Assembly: GCA_028622995.1 (NCBI GenBank)
Contig: JAJQJQ010000063.1
Span: forward strand, 973,650-1,037,649
DNA: 64,000 bases
Direction: 5' to 3'
From: Panagrolaimus kolymaensis
Lineage: Eukaryota > Nematoda > Chromadorea > Rhabditida > Panagrolaimidae
How positions within the stretch are numbered: position 1 is the stretch's first letter; each line of letters starts with the position of its first letter. The notes beneath the pieces were generated by a model. It saw only the letters and a program-made list of their open reading frames with translations, did not search any database and was not told the DNA's origin. Positions 34,001-46,083 of this stretch are shown one piece after another. Both the position numbers and the translations under genes were made by a program.

Positions 34001-37000
34001 TCTTCGATCAAAAAGGGTTATTTTTTTCATAGTTCCTACAAGTTCTCCATACGCGGTTATGCAAAAAGCTAAATGGACGCGATTTCGAAAAAATAATGGC
34101 GGAGAAGATAGCGAAGAATTTGACGATGTTGATGAAGTTGATAGCCTTCGAGGTGGAGTTGGAATTAATGCAGTATAATCCAGAACACTAAAAAAATGGA
34201 AGACATTTTTAAAAATTTTTGGATGTTTGAGCTATTTTAAAATTTAAATAACAAGAAAATAATAAAAATGATAAATCTTTTTAGTTTTTCACTGTAAGAA
34301 AAATTAGTTTACGTTGCTACTTTAAATATTTTCTCATTCTGGCTCTGCTCTAGCTATTACAGTACTTTTTCTTATCAATAATTGTAATTTTTTTCCATAA
34401 ATAGAAAATAGTTTTTTGTTTCTCAAACAAACTAAACACAAATACACAAAAATATTGCTTATCGTTTGCTTTTAAGCGGAAATAACCTTTTTTTTATTGT
34501 ATATTTTTAAGAAAGAAAGAAAGTGAGAATAAAAAAAATGGCAAGCACCGGAAACGATAACTTTTAAAGTCAATGAATGTAAATGTAATCCTTCCTTGAT
34601 TTTTTGACTGTTCTTTGATACAAAAACAGTTTTAAAAATGCAATTATTAGAAAGAAAGTGCTTTGTTGAAGACTCAAAAATTTGCTACGATAGAGAATAA
34701 TTTCAAAAAAATATATCAAAAGTAAAAATTTAGTTAGAGATAAGTTTTACAATGCCGCTTTTTTCCTCATCAAAAACAAAAATTCTGCTCAAACTTTTTT
34801 TTCTAATCAGCAAACAACGAAAAAGTTTAAAAAAAAGTTATTTTACCTTTTTTTATAAAACTTTTAACTCTTCAAATCTTCCATATTGCCGCCACAATAC
34901 ATATGCTAAAACATATTTCAAATCCAGAGGCAAAAAGAAAGAAAAAAGAAAGAAAAGAAATGTTGTTTATTAGAAAAAAATTTGCCTCCTCAAAAATAAA
35001 TGTGTTTTGTCTTTCTTTTTCTTCCGGAGGATGGTTGAACATAAAAAAGAAGAGGAGCTGAGCTCTGTGTTATCCGATGCGCTTTTTTTTTTGAGACAAA
35101 TGACAACCGGAAATGAGATTGGTGCCGCCGATGATTTTTATTTTCTTATTTTCTTTTTTCATAGTGCCGCATATTATTTTTAGAAGAGATAAAAAAATAA
35201 ATTATATATCCCAAAGGTTTAATAGCAAAAAGGGAGAAAGAAAGAAGGAAAAGAAAATCTGGAAATAAAAAATCTCGGCAAATAATAATAACAATAAAAA
35301 AGAGTAAATTAAAAATAAAAAAGAAGATAAAAAACTAAGAAAAAAATTTATTTTTTTGCTATGAAAAAGGATATGCTGGCTACAGTAATTTTCTGCATTT
35401 ACATAAAAAATGAAATAATTTTAAAAATTGTTTTTTAATTTTCTTGTATAAAAAATTCTATGCTTAAAATTGTTTCACAACAAAAAGTTTCTTATTACCT
35501 TTTCAAAAGAACGGTCTCGAAAAGAGAATTGTTTATTTTTCTATTGAATTTTTAAAATTCTCACCTCAATGAAATTATATTTGCATCTTTTTCTTTGGGT
35601 TCAATATTTAAACAAATTTCACCCAAAATTGATGAAACTGTTGAACGAGAGGATGGTGAGCCTTGAACTGGAAGCATCACATCTCTACCATTTATGGGTA
35701 AAATATCTTTTTTACGTATATGTAATTTACCAATTTGACGAGTTTCTGAATTTTCTGTATGTTCAATAAATATTAATTTAACAAATTGATATGGACGTTT
35801 GATATCAATTAGGGCTTTTTCACTAAAAATTCGCCTGAAATTTTTATTTTTCGAAAATAATGGAAAATAAAAATAAAAAAAAGGGTTAATGGAAAATATA
35901 AAATTAGCATAAGCTTACGTTTGATTTCCTCCCACCGCGATAGTTTGTAAGATTTCTTCATCATCAAGTTTAATTTGAATGGAAACTCTTGATTCATTTG
36001 AAACTAATAACCCAGCTAATGGACGAAATTGTTGAGGCCAAATTGTTAATGTTTGTAAAATTCTTGGCAAACATGTATCAGTAATTATATTTGAGGAATA
36101 ATCAGGTGAAATTTTAGGTGATAAATCTTGTTTGGTGGCAAGAGATGTTGTTGTTTTTGAGGTTGATGAAAATTTTGGTGGAGGAGGAATTGGTGGAGCT
36201 TTTTTTATTGGTGGTGATTGTGATCTTATGGCGGCGACTGCTTCTGGCGGTTTAGAAGATGAAATTGGCGAGGATGGAATATCACTGCTAATAGGGGAAA
36301 TGAGTTCAGAAGTGTCATTTGAGGTAGCGATCTCAGAGCTGCTTGTTTGAGAAATGATAGAAGGTAGCTCTGGTGATAATGAAAATATTTCGGAGCCAGT
36401 TGAAGCTGTTGAAGTTGATGGATGTTGCTCATCGAGGCTTGGGCTCAATCTTTTTGGAGGTGATGGAGGCCTTGGTGGCTTTTCCAATAATTTTTCAGTT
36501 ACTTTTTGTTCTTCTCTCACATTTTCATATCGATCTGGCTCCTTGGCTGCTATTATTTGCTGTTTTTCTTTTTCTGACACAAAACTTTTATTCTTTACCG
36601 CTTCTTCTTCGAAATTTACAGTTTCCAGTTGAGACTCGGCGACTAAGTTAATTTTATTTAATGGCACTTCTTCCAAATTTTTAATTTCATTTTGAAATAC
36701 ATTTGAAATTTTAGGGCTTTCAGTTACCTCCTCAGTTAAGGAAATAGAAGGCACATCTATAGATAATTCTTTATTCTCTTGAATATTCATTTCTGGTAAA
36801 TATTTATCATCACTGGAATCCGAAGTTCTTGGAAGATCTAATGTGCTTCCAGTTTTAATATCCACTACTTCAACAACAATATCGATTGCATTTTCTGATG
36901 GTTCTGAAGGCTCAAAAAAGTTCGAAGATTCTTCAAAAGCATCATTTTCCATTAATTCTTCGGGTTCAGATAATAATGAAAAAGTTGGAGGTTCTGGATG

Positions 37001-37726
37001 GTCTGGATTATAAATTTCTTCACTTTGAGGATTAGTTTCTGATATTGCAGAAGATTCAGGTAAAATAAACATAATTATGCTTTCAGAAACCACCATATCA
37101 GGCGAAGATTCGGGGTCTGTAGTTTCTATTTCACTTTCCAATGGATCAGAAGTAAGAAGAATTTCTTCTTCATCTTTAATAGCTGCACCTCCTTTATGGC
37201 AAACAAACAACGAAGGATCTGTGCCAGCTATTTCTTCATGGGCGAATTTTGGTATTGAAGATCGCCGCCTTTTTGATAATTTTGGAGAACTTTCATTAAA
37301 TCTTTGATTTGTTGTTGTTTCGTCAATGGACAATTTTTTTGATGATAATTTTGTCGTCATCGGAATTATTTTTGACGCAAGTGGAGTTTTTATTGATTCA
37401 ATATTTTTAGAAATTTTTGATGAAGTTGTAGGTTTTTCGTAATCGGTGGCATCATTTTCATTATTTCTTTGATGTTCGGTGCTATTAGCGATTTTGTCGT
37501 CGATACTTTTTGCACTTAAAGAAGTGCTAACCTTTTTTTTAATGATCACCTCTTCTTTTTCATCCGTTATTTTTTGACCTTCAAATTCTTTATTTGAAAA
37601 AATATTCATTTTTTTTTCTTCATCGATTGTCGCCTGCTTTTTTATTTCTTCTTTTATCGTGGATGATGGCAACGCTTCAGAAATGGAAGACGAAGAAGAA
37701 GTACTGGGAACTGCTTCTGAATCCAT
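22056..37726 (-). CDS. Ras GTPase-activating protein, Gap1/RASA2-RASA3 type (C2-C2-RasGAP-PH)
   Basis: Nine exons on -: 37726-35919, 35834-35565, 34187-33720, 24843-24598, 24299-23651, 23408-22876, 22747-22513, 22449-22324, 22187-22056; 1488 aa. It turns off Ras at the membrane. Residues 1 to about 550 are Ser/Glu/Pro-rich and look disordered. C2A follows (about 553-670), then C2B (about 705-850), whose last strand is split by an 8.9-kb intron at W-YEIKSR. RasGAP (about 945-1190) has TLFR with the arginine finger at R1014, VGQEYLISTLKPVIDLVYAE, CEIDPTKL and IMRFFAAAILSP. A PH domain (about 1235-1345) with a basic insert and a helical tail complete it. The Btk zinc motif usual after PH in RASA2/3 is not evident, and the C2 domains seem short of calcium-binding aspartates. 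It resembles C. elegans gap-1 by family. Confidence 0.88.
24844..33719 (-). other. 8.9-kb intron of the RasGAP gene
   Basis: Donor GTGAGTTTT (33719-33711) and acceptor TTTTTTAAG (ending 24844). No nested gene recognised on either strand; open frames are short, Lys/Asn/Phe-rich and without motifs. Long A/T runs dominate. A GC-rich patch at 29590-29700 (CTG and GGC repeats, then ACCGGAAG) looks promoter-like. Other introns in this window are mostly about 50 nt and none other exceeds 1.5 kb. Confidence 0.75.
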
Positions 37727-37797
37727 TAATAGAAATTTTGATTAATAAAATTAAAATGCCATAAACTTCGTTTTTAATATTTCACCATTTTCACAAG

Positions 37798-37804
37798 CTG
37801 CAAA
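37798..37804 (-). promoter_or_regulatory. Probable spliced-leader acceptor and uORF in RasGAP leader
   Basis: On -, TTTGCAG after a T run lies 71 nt upstream of the ATG at 37726. The leader it would create contains a short upstream frame, ATGGTGAAATATTAA (37788-37774, MVKY), which ends 47 nt before the main start. Confidence 0.45.
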
Positions 37805-38494
37805 AAAAGTAAAACAATAAGTTTGAACAGTTTTTTCTTAAAACCGCGCTGCAAAAAAATCCAAAAAGGTAAAGAAAAAAACGCTAATGCAACAACAATA
37901 TAAAAAAAGGAAGTGGTAACGAGACAGAAAAAAACCGAAAAATAAATGTTAAAAAAATGGTTTTCATTGTAAAAAAAAGTCAGGTTAGTTAGTTTTGGTT
38001 TTGTGGCCACGCGCCAGAATAAATACTATTGCAAACGGATGGCTGCTGAGATTGATTGATTTAATGATTACCAAAATGGAAGAAAAAAAAAGAATAAAGA
38101 AAAGAAGTTGATTGATTAGGTTAAAAAAAGAAAAAGAAAATAATGGCGAATAAAAAAATAAAAGGGTAGAAATTGAAACAAAAAAATAGTCTCTAAAATA
38201 GCAAAATGAAAAGCATTTTTTGAAAGCTTAAATTTTTGGGAATAAGTAAATTTTTAATAAATGCCTAGGGTTCAGAATCACCGAATATGGATATTCCATC
38301 AATCAAAAAATAATTTTCTTCCATAAATAAATTATTTAAATTTATAGAAACAAAAGCTCCTATAAATTTTATACCATCTTGGATCACAACAAAAACAATC
38401 AAAACAAAAACTTGAAGAGTTGTGTACTTGACCAAAAAATGATGAGGTCAAACATTTTTGTTGAATGATTTTTCTATTTCCTTACTTCTTTTTT
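37805..38494. other. Upstream region of the RasGAP gene
   Basis: AT-rich, no gene. It probably contains the outron and proximal promoter of the RasGAP gene. Confidence 0.5.
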
Positions 38495-39626
38495 TTAAAA
38501 CCAATTCTACCAATTTATTTTAATATTTTCAAGAAAGCCGGTACAGGCAAAATTTTTTTTTTTGAGATAGAGTTACCAATGTTGTCTCCTATGCTTAATT
38601 TGGCTAAATCCAAGAGGATTTGGCCAGAAGTGACCCTATTCATGGAGATACAGCAACATGAAGGTTTACTATTGAATTAATTCAAAATTATGCCATAATT
38701 CATTCTTTCGTTATATTTTTATATTCTCTTATGATTAATAGGTTTTCGACCATGGAGAATCCGAATTTGACTACCATTACTCTTCATGTATATGCTAAAC
38801 ATCGATTTTTCACTAACATGGCATGGTTTTTGGCGTGCCACGGGTCACAGACTTCCGTCCGCAAGATATGACTATCACCATTGGAAAGAGCATGTTTTTT
38901 TACCCCTAGTGGTGACTATATATATTAAATCCAGGTCGACTACTATCATTTATGAATTTTTGAATGTTTATTTTTACATAAATCTACCAACAAGATCATT
39001 AAGAAAAATATCGAAAAAATTCATAAACTCATTTAAAAAATCAGGAAAGCTTACACAACCATAAAATAAATGCTCCTGAATTTTTTGGTAACAATTTTAC
39101 CCTCACTTGTTATGATACATCATGCACCTCGACCACTTGAAGCACTAACAGTTCATAATGAACTTCAAAAATGTGTATAAATTCAGAAACTCTTATTTTT
39201 ATTCTAGAATCATTTGTACAATACCAATTCGAGGTCGTAGAATCCGAATTTGAAGCTAGCTTCCCTGGGTGAATAGATAATTTTTGAGTTATGAGCACAT
39301 CAAATATGCAGATTTTCATATCCCCAGAACAATGCTTTTAGTAAGGAAAAATAATGAAACGGAGGTCAAATTCGGATTCTCCATGGTCGAAAACCTATTA
39401 ATCATAAGAGAATATAAAAATATAACGAAAGAATGAATTATGGCATAATTTTGAATTAATAGTAAACCTTCATGTTGCTGTATCTCCATGAATAGGGTCA
39501 CTTCTGGCCAAATCCTCTTGGATTTAGCCAAATTAAGCATAGGAGAAAACATTGGTAACTCTATCTCAGAAAAAAAAATTTTGCCTGTGCCGGCCGTTTT
39601 AAAAAAATTGACAGAATTGGTTTTAA
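38495..39626. mobile_element. Non-autonomous inverted-repeat element with TTAA duplication
   Basis: Two arms of roughly 270 bp (about 38499-38770 and 39362-39622) are near-perfect reverse complements. Outer ends read AACCAATTCT and AGAATTGGTT and are flanked by TTAA at 38495-38498 and 39623-39626. Arms share GCCGGyACAGGCAAAA and the stretch AGATAGAGTTACCAATG. The open frames in the two arms encode the same peptide (LNLAKSKRIWPEVTLFMEI), which is only a consequence of the repeat. The about 590-bp centre has no transposase motif. TTAA duplication is typical of piggyBac-type elements, so this is probably a MITE mobilised in trans. Confidence 0.8.
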
Positions 39627-42600
39627 GTGGGTGGTCCGTCGATTAAGTGCAAAATGAAAACTTTTTTTTCTTGAGTTTTTAGTTCCTCTTCGACTTACTC
39701 GACAATTAGCACTTTTTTTCGCTATTTGCAGTTTTTTGATTTGATTTTTTTTAAAATAGATATTTTTCGAATAGAATTTTTTAAACTCTTTGATTAAAAT
39801 CGAAAAAAATAATTTTTATGAATTGTTTTAATGCATTCTTTCAAGCTTCCATCGGCAGCTTTCTTCATTGATCAATGACTACATTTTTTTTCCATTCTTT
39901 TTTTAGGACTTTTATTGATAATCTCTCTTTTTTTCTCCGGAAAGAAAAAGCAGCACTAATCATAAAAAAAATATTTTAACCCTCTGAGATGGGTCGTCGC
40001 CTTTTAAGGGTTTTTCTTTCTTTTAGAATTGAGAGGAATGCTTTTTTTTCTTTCTCTGATACTGAATCTTTTTTTGGGCATGTTTTGCTTTTTTCATTGA
40101 TAAAAAATAAATATATTTGATTTTTTGACCTTTATACGTAGCTTAATTTTGATAAATAAGTGAGTAGCAATAACTTGGCTTTTTTAGATGTTTAAAACAT
40201 AGCGGTTTTGGCCGTGATTTCTAATATCACAAAAATAAAAAATACTCATTTTAAAAACACCCTTAAAATTAAACAGTAAAATTCAATCACAAAAGTTTAA
40301 ACTTTCGTCGCATTTTTTTTTTGCATACGCTTGCTTTTGTTTTTTTGTTGTTAATATAAATTGAAAATAAATATTTCGAAAGAATCCACACAAATTTTTT
40401 TTGATTTTCTGAACAAAAATAAATTGATTTCTTTCAATTTTTTTTAATCATTCACACACACAAACCCTTTTTTTCGCACCCCTTCGATATTTTTGCGGCG
40501 CTTACTCGCCTGATGTTACTCCTTTGTCGTCGTCGACGATACACATACATTCTTTTTCTTCCTTTCTATCTATCTCCTCCGTTGTTATTGGATGGTTGAA
40601 AATACACAACCACCACCATTAATACATACATACAAACACGTTAAAAGCGTCACTTCCGGTGCATCTTAATCGCCAACAAAAAAAATGAAGGAAGAGTCTT
40701 TCATTCATTTTTTCTTTTTTCTTTGCAGCAAAGAAAAAAATGATACCAAAAAAAGAAAGAATAAAAAAAAGTTAGGAAATAAAAGGAACCTGCAATTAGA
40801 CGACGTGAGCATCATCACGGTTGGGGGTGGGGAAAAATGAGAAAAACTCGAATTTCTTTTTTGTATATGTATTTATAATTATGAATTGCAAAAAAGACAG
40901 TGAAAATTGGCGAAAGCTGGAAGACTAGAAACCCAAAAAACAAATAGAAGCTTCATAATTCTTGGTCAGTTTTTTCAGATGATGATTATGAATACAAAAC
41001 CCGATAGCTGAAGGAAATTAAAAATAGTTCAAAGTTGCCAGAAGAAAAAAATAGTTTGAGAGTCACAATATTGTAAAGATCAAATCAAGAACATTTTTTA
41101 AAACGAAATTAGTTTAATCAGTCATAAATTTAACAGTTAAAAATAATTGGCGAAGATATATAAATTTTAGACATTTGAAAACTTCAAAAAAACAAAAAAA
41201 ATAGCAAAAAACACAACAATCAAACCCTTCGATTTTTGAGTTTTTTCTGCAAACCAAAACTCCCGCAAAAGCAATGAATCCCATACTGGAGCAAGTCGGG
41301 CGCGCCCGGGCGCGTTGAGCCCGGGGTTCGACTGGTCGCGCTCAAAAAAATGGAGGGTCGCGCACAAAAATCTTTAAAATCTACGTTAAAAAAATCGATG
41401 TGGTACTTCCTAATATTTTGGAAAAAAATTTTTGAGAAAAACCACATGGGATACCCTTTGGTCAAAAAGGGTTCGCGCTAAATAAGAAAATTTGGCGCCT
41501 TAAGTTGCCCCAGTATGATGAATCCGCCATTCTTTTAGAACAAAAAAAGACTCATTTTTGCGTGTTCGTCTTCTTTGTTACAAAAAACCAAAAAAAACGA
41601 AAGCAAAAAAGCCACGAAAAATAAATGAATGAATGAAAGAAAAATGTGGACAACAACAACGACGACAGAAAAAAACCATAAAAGGCTTTTTTTAGAAATA
41701 AAAAAAATACAAGCAAAAAAAAGTTTTGTGAGAAAAAAATAAGCAAGGGCAAAAGCTATTCAGAAAAATTTTTGTGAGCTGAGAGTAATGGAAAAAGAAA
41801 AATCATATCAGAGAAAAGAAGAAGAAGAAAAAATGACAAAAGAAAAATAGAGAAAAAAAATCAAGGAAAAAAACGTGAAATGGAAAAGCACTTTGATAGC
41901 ATTTGGAAATAAAAGAAAAGTGGGGAGTTAAAGCACATTTTTTAATGTATCAAAAAAAAATGGATGATTACTGTGACTCACAAGCATTTTACAAACGCGT
42001 GAAATCAAAATTCATGCATTTTTGAAGTTAATTTTTTAAAGTAAAAAAATGAAAGAGTTAAAATATTTGAAATTTGTTGATTTTTTCGATCAAAAGAATT
42101 TGCTTTAAATTAAACTCGATATTTTGATAACACAAATAAATGAATGGAAACAGCTGAGAAAAAAATGAAGAAGAAAAGAAAAAGGAATTAAGGAAGCAAC
42201 AACAACAAAATAAAATAAATGAATTGAAAAAAAACTTTGAGGATAGATGAACCAAGTCAGAAAATCACTTTTTTGTTAATAGAAAAATATTTCGAATTGA
42301 ATAAACCAGAAAAAAGATATCTAAATTTTTTGAAAGCATGAAAGCCATCAAAAATTTGTTTTATGGATTATAAACAAAAATGAAACCTTGAAACGTTAAG
42401 ATTTATAAAAAAATCAGCGATCAACGTAAAAAAAACGCATGAAAAAAGTGTGGTTTGAAAAGTGTAATAAAATGATGTTTAAATTTTTCTATTTTCCATT
42501 AAAAAAAGAAGATTGGACTTTGTTCTTAAAAATATTGTAAAAATAAGCAAGCAAAAGAATCGTTGAAAAATTTAGATAACTAAAAAAAATTAAAACTTGT

Positions 42601-44908
42601 AATTAAACTTTTATTTTTTTTTAGGAAGCTAAATTTTATTTTTAAATAAGCTAACAAAAAATAAAGACAAATATGCAGCGTTTTTTCAAGCATTTACAAG
42701 AGCTTCGACCAATGGCATATAAAAAAAATCTTTATAAAATCCTTGGAAAGGCGGCTATCGCTGGTCGTCGTCGAAGATAAGCTTGAATGAAAAATGAATC
42801 AACCAGGAAATAAAAGACTTGAACGATGGTGAACGAATAAGGAACAAAAAACAATGAAAAAAAAGGAAGCTATTTTACTTTTCTATATTTTACAACAACA
42901 AAAAAATACAACCCAAGAAGCAGCAAAAGCAACAAAAAAAAGATCATTGAAATAGAAAATAAAAATATAAAAATAAAGATAGAACAGAAATGAATGAATG
43001 AATGGTTCAGATTCATTGATCATCAGTAAGCTGAAAGGTTGAAGGGAAAAAAGTAATACAAAGGCGAAGGAGAAAGCTTTAATTTTAAGTAAAAATGCAA
43101 ATATTTAAAAATAAGTGACAAATTTTTTAAACTTTTGAAAACAAAAAACGGAGCGATCAGAAGAAAAGCGAATTATAACTTTTTTTAATTACGAAAATAA
43201 GAGTTTGAATGCCGCAAATGAAAAGGATTTTAGAGGAAAAATTATGTTATTTCATTCCTTTTTTATAAAGCAAAAATTTTAACTTTTACAATTTTTATTT
43301 TTGTTGTAAACCGATCAATGAAAAAAAAAATAAGGAGAAAAATATTTTTGTTCAGTGAAAATAAAAAACGTTGAAATATTTTTTTTTCTTCAGAAAAAAA
43401 TGAAGGAACGAAATGAATAAAAAAAAAATACTAAATAAAAACCAAGAACGACATTGTGGCGCCTAATTTGTCCTAACTCTTCTTCCTTCGCGCAAACAAC
43501 GAACAAAAAAAAAATAAAAGACATAAATTCTTTTGAAAAAACGTTATTACTAAAAATAGCATAGAAACAAAAATTATAATTAAGTTAACAAAAAAATTTA
43601 GAAAATAGAAAATAAAAACTTTCATTTTCATTCTTTAAATTTTTGTAAAATAAAAAAAGAATTTCAAGGTTTAACAAAAAAACTTTTAATGAACCAAAAA
43701 ATTTGAAGTGTTTGGTCTCTTTGTTCTTTGGTAAAAAAAATAATAAAAATATTTAAAATTATCACATATTTTTGACCTTGTTGTGTTTATGGGCTAAGTA
43801 ATTAAAATATTTAATAATTTATAATTGTAAAAAAGTTAGATTCTCTTTACACTAAAAAAATAACAGAAGAGATACTTTTTCCCTTTTTTTTGTTGATTAA
43901 ATGAATGATGATAAACAATAAACCCAGGGGGTAACTAACTTTACGCGGCGGCAGAGAAACAACATCGAAAAAAATCACGCAGAAAAAAAAAAGCGAAGAA
44001 GAAGATGATTGACAACCGGAAGTCCTTGTTTTAATATATAAAATAAAATGTTTTAAGAAGACGGAAATTATATTATTATTTTTTTAAGGCATCTTCATTT
44101 ATAATAAAAAAAAGAAGAAGAGAAAGAAGAAGAAGACCAAAATTGGAGAGTTCAATAAAAGTGCAAAATAATTTTGATGATACAATATAGTTGGAAAAAT
44201 TTTGAGAAAAGCGTGCCAAAATTAGTAAAAAAATAACATGTTGGCGGTGGTGTTAAGTAATTATCCACAACTAAATCGTTTTTTGAAGGATATCGCCATC
44301 CATAAGTTCGCGAAAACAAAATTACATTTTAACAATTTTTGACACTTAAAACCAAAAAGTAAATACAACACATGATTTTTATTGTGTAAAGAAAGATATG
44401 CAACAAAAAAAAATTCATGGAAAAAAGTGCATAGTTTTTTGCTGCAAAACATTCATTATTTTTTTGAACCAAATAAGAGGCAGGCGCAAGAAAAAAAAAG
44501 TCATACAAGGTTGTCCGAAGAAAAAGAAAAAAAATGTGGAAGAGAAATAAACAAGGTTGGCTGGCATTTGTTATTTTTTTTCCGTTTTTTTGTGTAGTGC
44601 CAAAAAACCTTAGAGAAAATAAAGGAAGGACAAAAGGAGGACGGATGCGTCGCATTCGGTCAAACGTCCATGAAAAAGAAAAGAATATAGAAATAATGAA
44701 AGAAAAAGGTTCAAGTGGCGCAGTGCCATTGTCAAACGCGTGGGAAAAAAATCAAAATAAAAAAACCTTTCTTAATCGTGTATTTTTTCATTTTCTTTAT
44801 TCTTTCTTTTTTTGCAACATAATTCAATAAAAATTTTATCTTTAAGGTTAAATAAATATTTTTTGGTGTAAGTTTGTCTAAAAAAAATTAGCATAGAATT
44901 TTATTTAT
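39627..44908. other. Long intergenic region with a GC-rich block
   Basis: About 5.3 kb between the RasGAP promoter side and the 3' end of the four-helix gene, mostly AT-rich with purine tracts on +. A moderately GC-richer, pyrimidine-rich patch at 40460-40680 includes ACTTCCGGT. A block at 41270-41365 is strikingly GC-rich, with GGGCGCGCCCGGGCGCG and GGTTCGACTGG. No coding gene recognised. Confidence 0.5.
41270..41520. repeat. GC-rich repeat-like block
   Basis: Roughly 90 bp of more than 60% GC in a region of about 25% GC, followed by GGGATACCCTTTGGTCAAAAAGGGTTCGCGC. The string GGATACCCTTTG occurs again, on the other strand, near 51200-51212. This suggests a dispersed repeat. GGTTCGACTGG is like a Pol III B box, so a tRNA-derived SINE is possible, but a matching A box is not convincing. 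Confidence 0.35.
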
Positions 44909-46083
44909 TTATTTTTGTTTATTATTGTTATTATTATTTTGTTTATAACTATTAGCAGGTTTTAAATTTGAAACTTGTTCATAATGATGACAAAGAAGCG
45001 AGGATAAAGTTTTTTGATTGGTTTCAATCCAAATCCAATATATTAAAGCTGATACACAAGCACCAAAGGCAGAAAAAATTCCAATTGAATTTGGTGTTTC
45101 ATAACCCCAAAATAAACCCATGGCTCCCATTAAAGCTGCTGCAGCACCATTAAAAGCTCCAAAAAGTTTAGATGGCTGTTGAATAATTAGCCAACAATAA
45201 AAAAATAATATTATCCCTGTGCCATCTAAAAAATTATATATTTAAAGAAAATATGCAAATTTTATGGAATTTTCTAAAAAAAATTAATTTTAAAAAAAAA
45301 TTTGGGTTACACATGGCCAAAAATTTAAACTTTTTGGGTAAAATGTAATCGGAACATTTTCTAGAATTTGCAATTAAATTTGACTCACAAATTCCCAAAA
45401 CCAAAGTAACATCATAATTGTAACTTGAATAAATTTCTTCAACATTCAAATTTTGGGCTAATCTTGAAATGCAATAAGTTGAACCATAAGTAAGTCCAAA
45501 AAGTAAGAATAAATTAAAGAATAAAGCTGTGAAGGCTCGAATCACAGCTATCACGGGAGCAATAAAAGTATCAAATATTAAATTGTATATTAATTTCTCG
45601 GATCGACGTTTGTGATATGGACTAAAAAAATATGGGTTTTAATTACTTTTGGCATGGATTTTGGAATTAATTTTTCACCTATGTTTTTTGTCTTCAGAAA
45701 AAAATGCTTCAGAAATTAGCCCAAAAAAGTCATTTATTTTACCATTTTTGTTAAAGTGTTTTCCGCAGACTTTCTCATGGCTTTTTTTTAACAAAGTTGC
45801 AAAGCATTTTTTCTCGAAATAAAAAAGTTTTAATCGTGACAGATCGATCGCCTGCTTTATCATTTTCTTTATCTTAATCCGCAAAAAAATTACATTTAGC
45901 TAACAGAAAAATTGAAAATTTTAATCCATAGTTTTAAGATGGCAAAAAAAAAAATAAAGTTTCAAGGATTTTATTGATTTTTATATTTTACCTTGATTGT
46001 GAAACAGTGGCTGGAGTATTTTGCAATGATCCTTGAGCGGTTTCGGTTCCATTTATTCTTGATAACAAAAAATTATCAGACAT
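44909..46083 (-). CDS. Small multi-pass membrane protein, unknown function
   Basis: Three exons on -: 46083-45992, 45621-45311, 45225-44909; 239 aa. The start MSDNFLLSRINGTETAQ is hydrophilic. After KRRSEKLIYN come about four hydrophobic segments: one or two around 43-83 (APVIAVIRAFTALFFNLFLLFG), one about 135-150 (GTGIILFFYCWLII), and two more about 158-200 (AAAALMGAMGLFWGY, FSAFGACVSALIYWIWI). The tail is hydrophilic with an asparagine run. There are several cysteines in the loop between helices. The second donor (GTAACC at 45310) was selected for phase; other donors fail to keep the frame. I recognise no family. The third exon is the strongest coding signal. Confidence 0.65.

Noticed and set aside
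36132..36651. Plus-strand frames opposite the RasGAP first exon
   Set aside because: Antisense shadows of a Ser/Glu-rich coding exon.
38465..39552. Two frames encoding the same MLNLAKSKRIWPEVTLF peptide on opposite strands
   Set aside because: They come from the two inverted arms of one foldback element; there is no transposase motif.
41167..41465. Minus-strand frames over the GC-rich block
   Set aside because: Created by the GC-rich repeat; no start context, splice structure or motif.
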